Both the position numbers and the translations under genes were made by a program. DNA of 6,602 nt from an uncultured Lachnospiraceae bacterium (GTDB lineage Bacteria > Bacillota > Clostridia > Lachnospirales > Lachnospiraceae), in the NCBI GenBank assembly GCA_902764045.1, contig CACWUI010000067.1, positions 1 to 6,602 on the forward strand, written 5' to 3'. The notes below the pieces were generated by a model that saw only the letters and a list, made by a program, of their open reading frames with translations, did not search any database and was not told where the DNA came from. Of the stretch, positions 5,390 to 6,602 are shown one piece after another (position 1 is the stretch's first letter; the number at the start of each line of letters is the position of its first letter).

Positions 5390-6602
5390 TTACGAATCAA
5401 GATCAAACCAGAAGTCCACACCGCCTTCGGTGTTCTCAACTCCGCATTGCTGTCCGTGAAGCTCACATAAAGTTTTGACAATGGAAAGACCTATGCCGTT
5501 TCCGCCATATTTCCTGCTCCGGGCCTTATCTGCCTTATAGAACTTTTTCCATATTTCATCAATGATCTCATCCGGAATGTTCTCCCCGCTGTTCCATACA
5601 TGGGTGCGGACCGTTTCATCCTTTAGCTCAATGTTTACTTTTATTATCTTTTCGCCTGAACAGTAGTTGATCGCGTTTGTCAGATAATTTACGATGATAC
5701 GCTCCACCTGAAGCTTGTCTCCCCAGACATATATTTCATCGTTCTGATCTGCAAATTCAACAGTTATATTGTTTTTTTCAAATTTGATGCTGTTGGAATT
5801 TAAGATCGAGCAGACCATTTTCACTATATTGAATCTTTCAAGATCAAGTTCGATCCTTCCGCTTTCCAGCTCATTCATGGAAAGCATATCCTTGATCATT
5901 CTCTCCATCTTACCGGTCTCGTCGATTATTATCTCACAATACTCATTAATGCTTTCGGGGCCCTTTGCCACCCCGTCCTTTAAAGCCTCGGCATAACCCG
6001 AGATCAGAGCCAGCGGGGTCTTCAGATCGTGGGAGATGGCCGAAAGGAACTCTTTTTGCTGTTTTTGAATATTCTCTTTGTTTTTTATATCATGTTCCAG
6101 TTCCAGATTGGCTTTTTTATATTTGTTGATACTATCCTCAAGCTTGCCGGAAAGATCATTCATGGTATTTCCCAGATAACCTATCTCGCTTGTATCTTTG
6201 CCTGTATAACGGGCATCGAATTTCATCTCCGACATGTCGGAGGCTATCTCAGTCAGTTTTTTCAGAGGCGTTGTGATAAACATCGATAAAATAAATGCGG
6301 CTAATACCGCAGCCCCCAGCATGATAAGCCCGGATACAAAAATAACTTTATTCATGACCACCATACTGTTTTTAATACTTGCAGTTGTAAATCTGCAAAG
6401 AATAATGTATCCGCCGTCGGCCACACCCCATATCTCATATGCTTCATCAGACTCATTTAAACCTATAGTTTTCTGATAAACATATTCGTCATTTTTTTCG
6501 ATAAGCTCCACATTATTTTGCTCATTCAGGGGATCTTCCCTGTAAAGTACACTGCTGACAAGCCTTTCTTTCAGAACCCTGTCCTTAAAATCGCATACAA
6601 AA
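5390..6602 (-). CDS. Sensor histidine kinase, C-terminal part (N-terminus beyond the right edge)
   Basis: A membrane sensor kinase of a two-component system. The frame is open to the window edge and gives 403 residues here. An internal GTG at 6511 is not a convincing start because the open frame continues 30 codons upstream without a stop and the protein still needs a first membrane segment. Numbered from the first complete codon, the end of the extracytoplasmic sensor part is about 1-80. A transmembrane helix lies near 81-108 and a HAMP domain near 109-160. The dimerisation and phosphoacceptor helix contains A-I-S-H-D-L-K-T-P-L-A (phosphoacceptor His 191). The ATPase domain has the N box (E-R-I-I-V-N-Y-L-T-N-A-I-N-Y, 300-313), F box (F-Y-K-A-D-K-A-R, 354-361) and G box (G-G-N-G-I-G-L-S-I-V, 366-375). 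All catalytic motifs are intact. Its response regulator is probably upstream, to the right. Ligand unknown. Confidence 0.94.
   Translation of the reverse strand, partial: FVCDFKDRVLKERLVSSVLYREDPLNEQNNVELIEKNDEYVYQKTIGLNESDEAYEIWGVADGGYIILCRFTTASIKNSMVVMNKVIFVSGLIMLGAAVLAAFILSMFITTPLKKLTEIASDMSEMKFDARYTGKDTSEIGYLGNTMNDLSGKLEDSINKYKKANLELEHDIKNKENIQKQQKEFLSAISHDLKTPLALISGYAEALKDGVAKGPESINEYCEIIIDETGKMERMIKDMLSMNELESGRIELDLERFNIVKMVCSILNSNSIKFEKNNITVEFADQNDEIYVWGDKLQVERIIVNYLTNAINYCSGEKIIKVNIELKDETVRTHVWNSGENIPDEIIDEIWKKFYKADKARSRKYGGNGIGLSIVKTLCELHGQQCGVENTEGGVDFWFDLDS

Noticed and set aside
6509..6511. GTG at 6511 as the histidine kinase start
   Set aside because: The frame stays open for 30 more codons to the window edge, and a start here would leave a sensor kinase without its first membrane segment.

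Overview
The window looks like a core-genome segment of a Clostridia-class Firmicute, most likely of the Lachnospiraceae. The pointers are an scpA-scpB pair, a 461-residue M18 aminopeptidase of the clostridial type, strong AGGAGG-like ribosome binding sites, TATAAT promoters, and a short sigma-70-like protein of a kind I associate with Lachnospiraceae. This assignment is by recognition only, not by a database search. I see no insertion sequence, CRISPR array, tRNA or rRNA.

Every protein gene runs on the minus strand, so transcription goes from the right end to the left. From right to left: a sensor histidine kinase (5390-6602, its N-terminus lies beyond the right edge), a GNAT acetyltransferase (4947-5366) and a short degenerate sigma-70-like protein (4503-4937). 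These three are tightly spaced and probably cotranscribed. A YihY/BrkB-family membrane protein (3433-4362) follows with its own extended -10 promoter. After the 6S locus come scpA (2404-3186), scpB (1746-2387), the M18 aminopeptidase (371-1756) and the first 119 codons of prmA (1-357). These four are spaced by 16 nt, an 11-nt overlap and 13 nt, and look like one operon.

The most interesting part is the apparent gap between yihY and scpA (3187-3432). On the plus strand, against all the protein genes, it has a near-consensus promoter (TTGTTT, 17 nt, TATAAT). About 180 nt of sequence follow whose two ends pair with each other, ending in a run of seven T. By hand it folds into a closing stem, a large central bubble and a long apical hairpin. 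That architecture, and the size, are those of 6S RNA (ssrS), the promoter mimic that binds housekeeping RNA polymerase. Its terminator overlaps the yihY stop codon, so yihY read-through would be antisense to it. Its promoter is shared back to back with the scpA leader and carries a perfect 7-bp inverted repeat.

Functionally the window combines chromosome segregation (ScpAB with SMC), ribosomal protein methylation (PrmA), peptide turnover (M18), signalling (histidine kinase) and two possible transcription-machinery factors (6S RNA and the sigma-like protein). Nothing here is certainly a new system. The 6S locus and the sigma-like protein deserve a second look.
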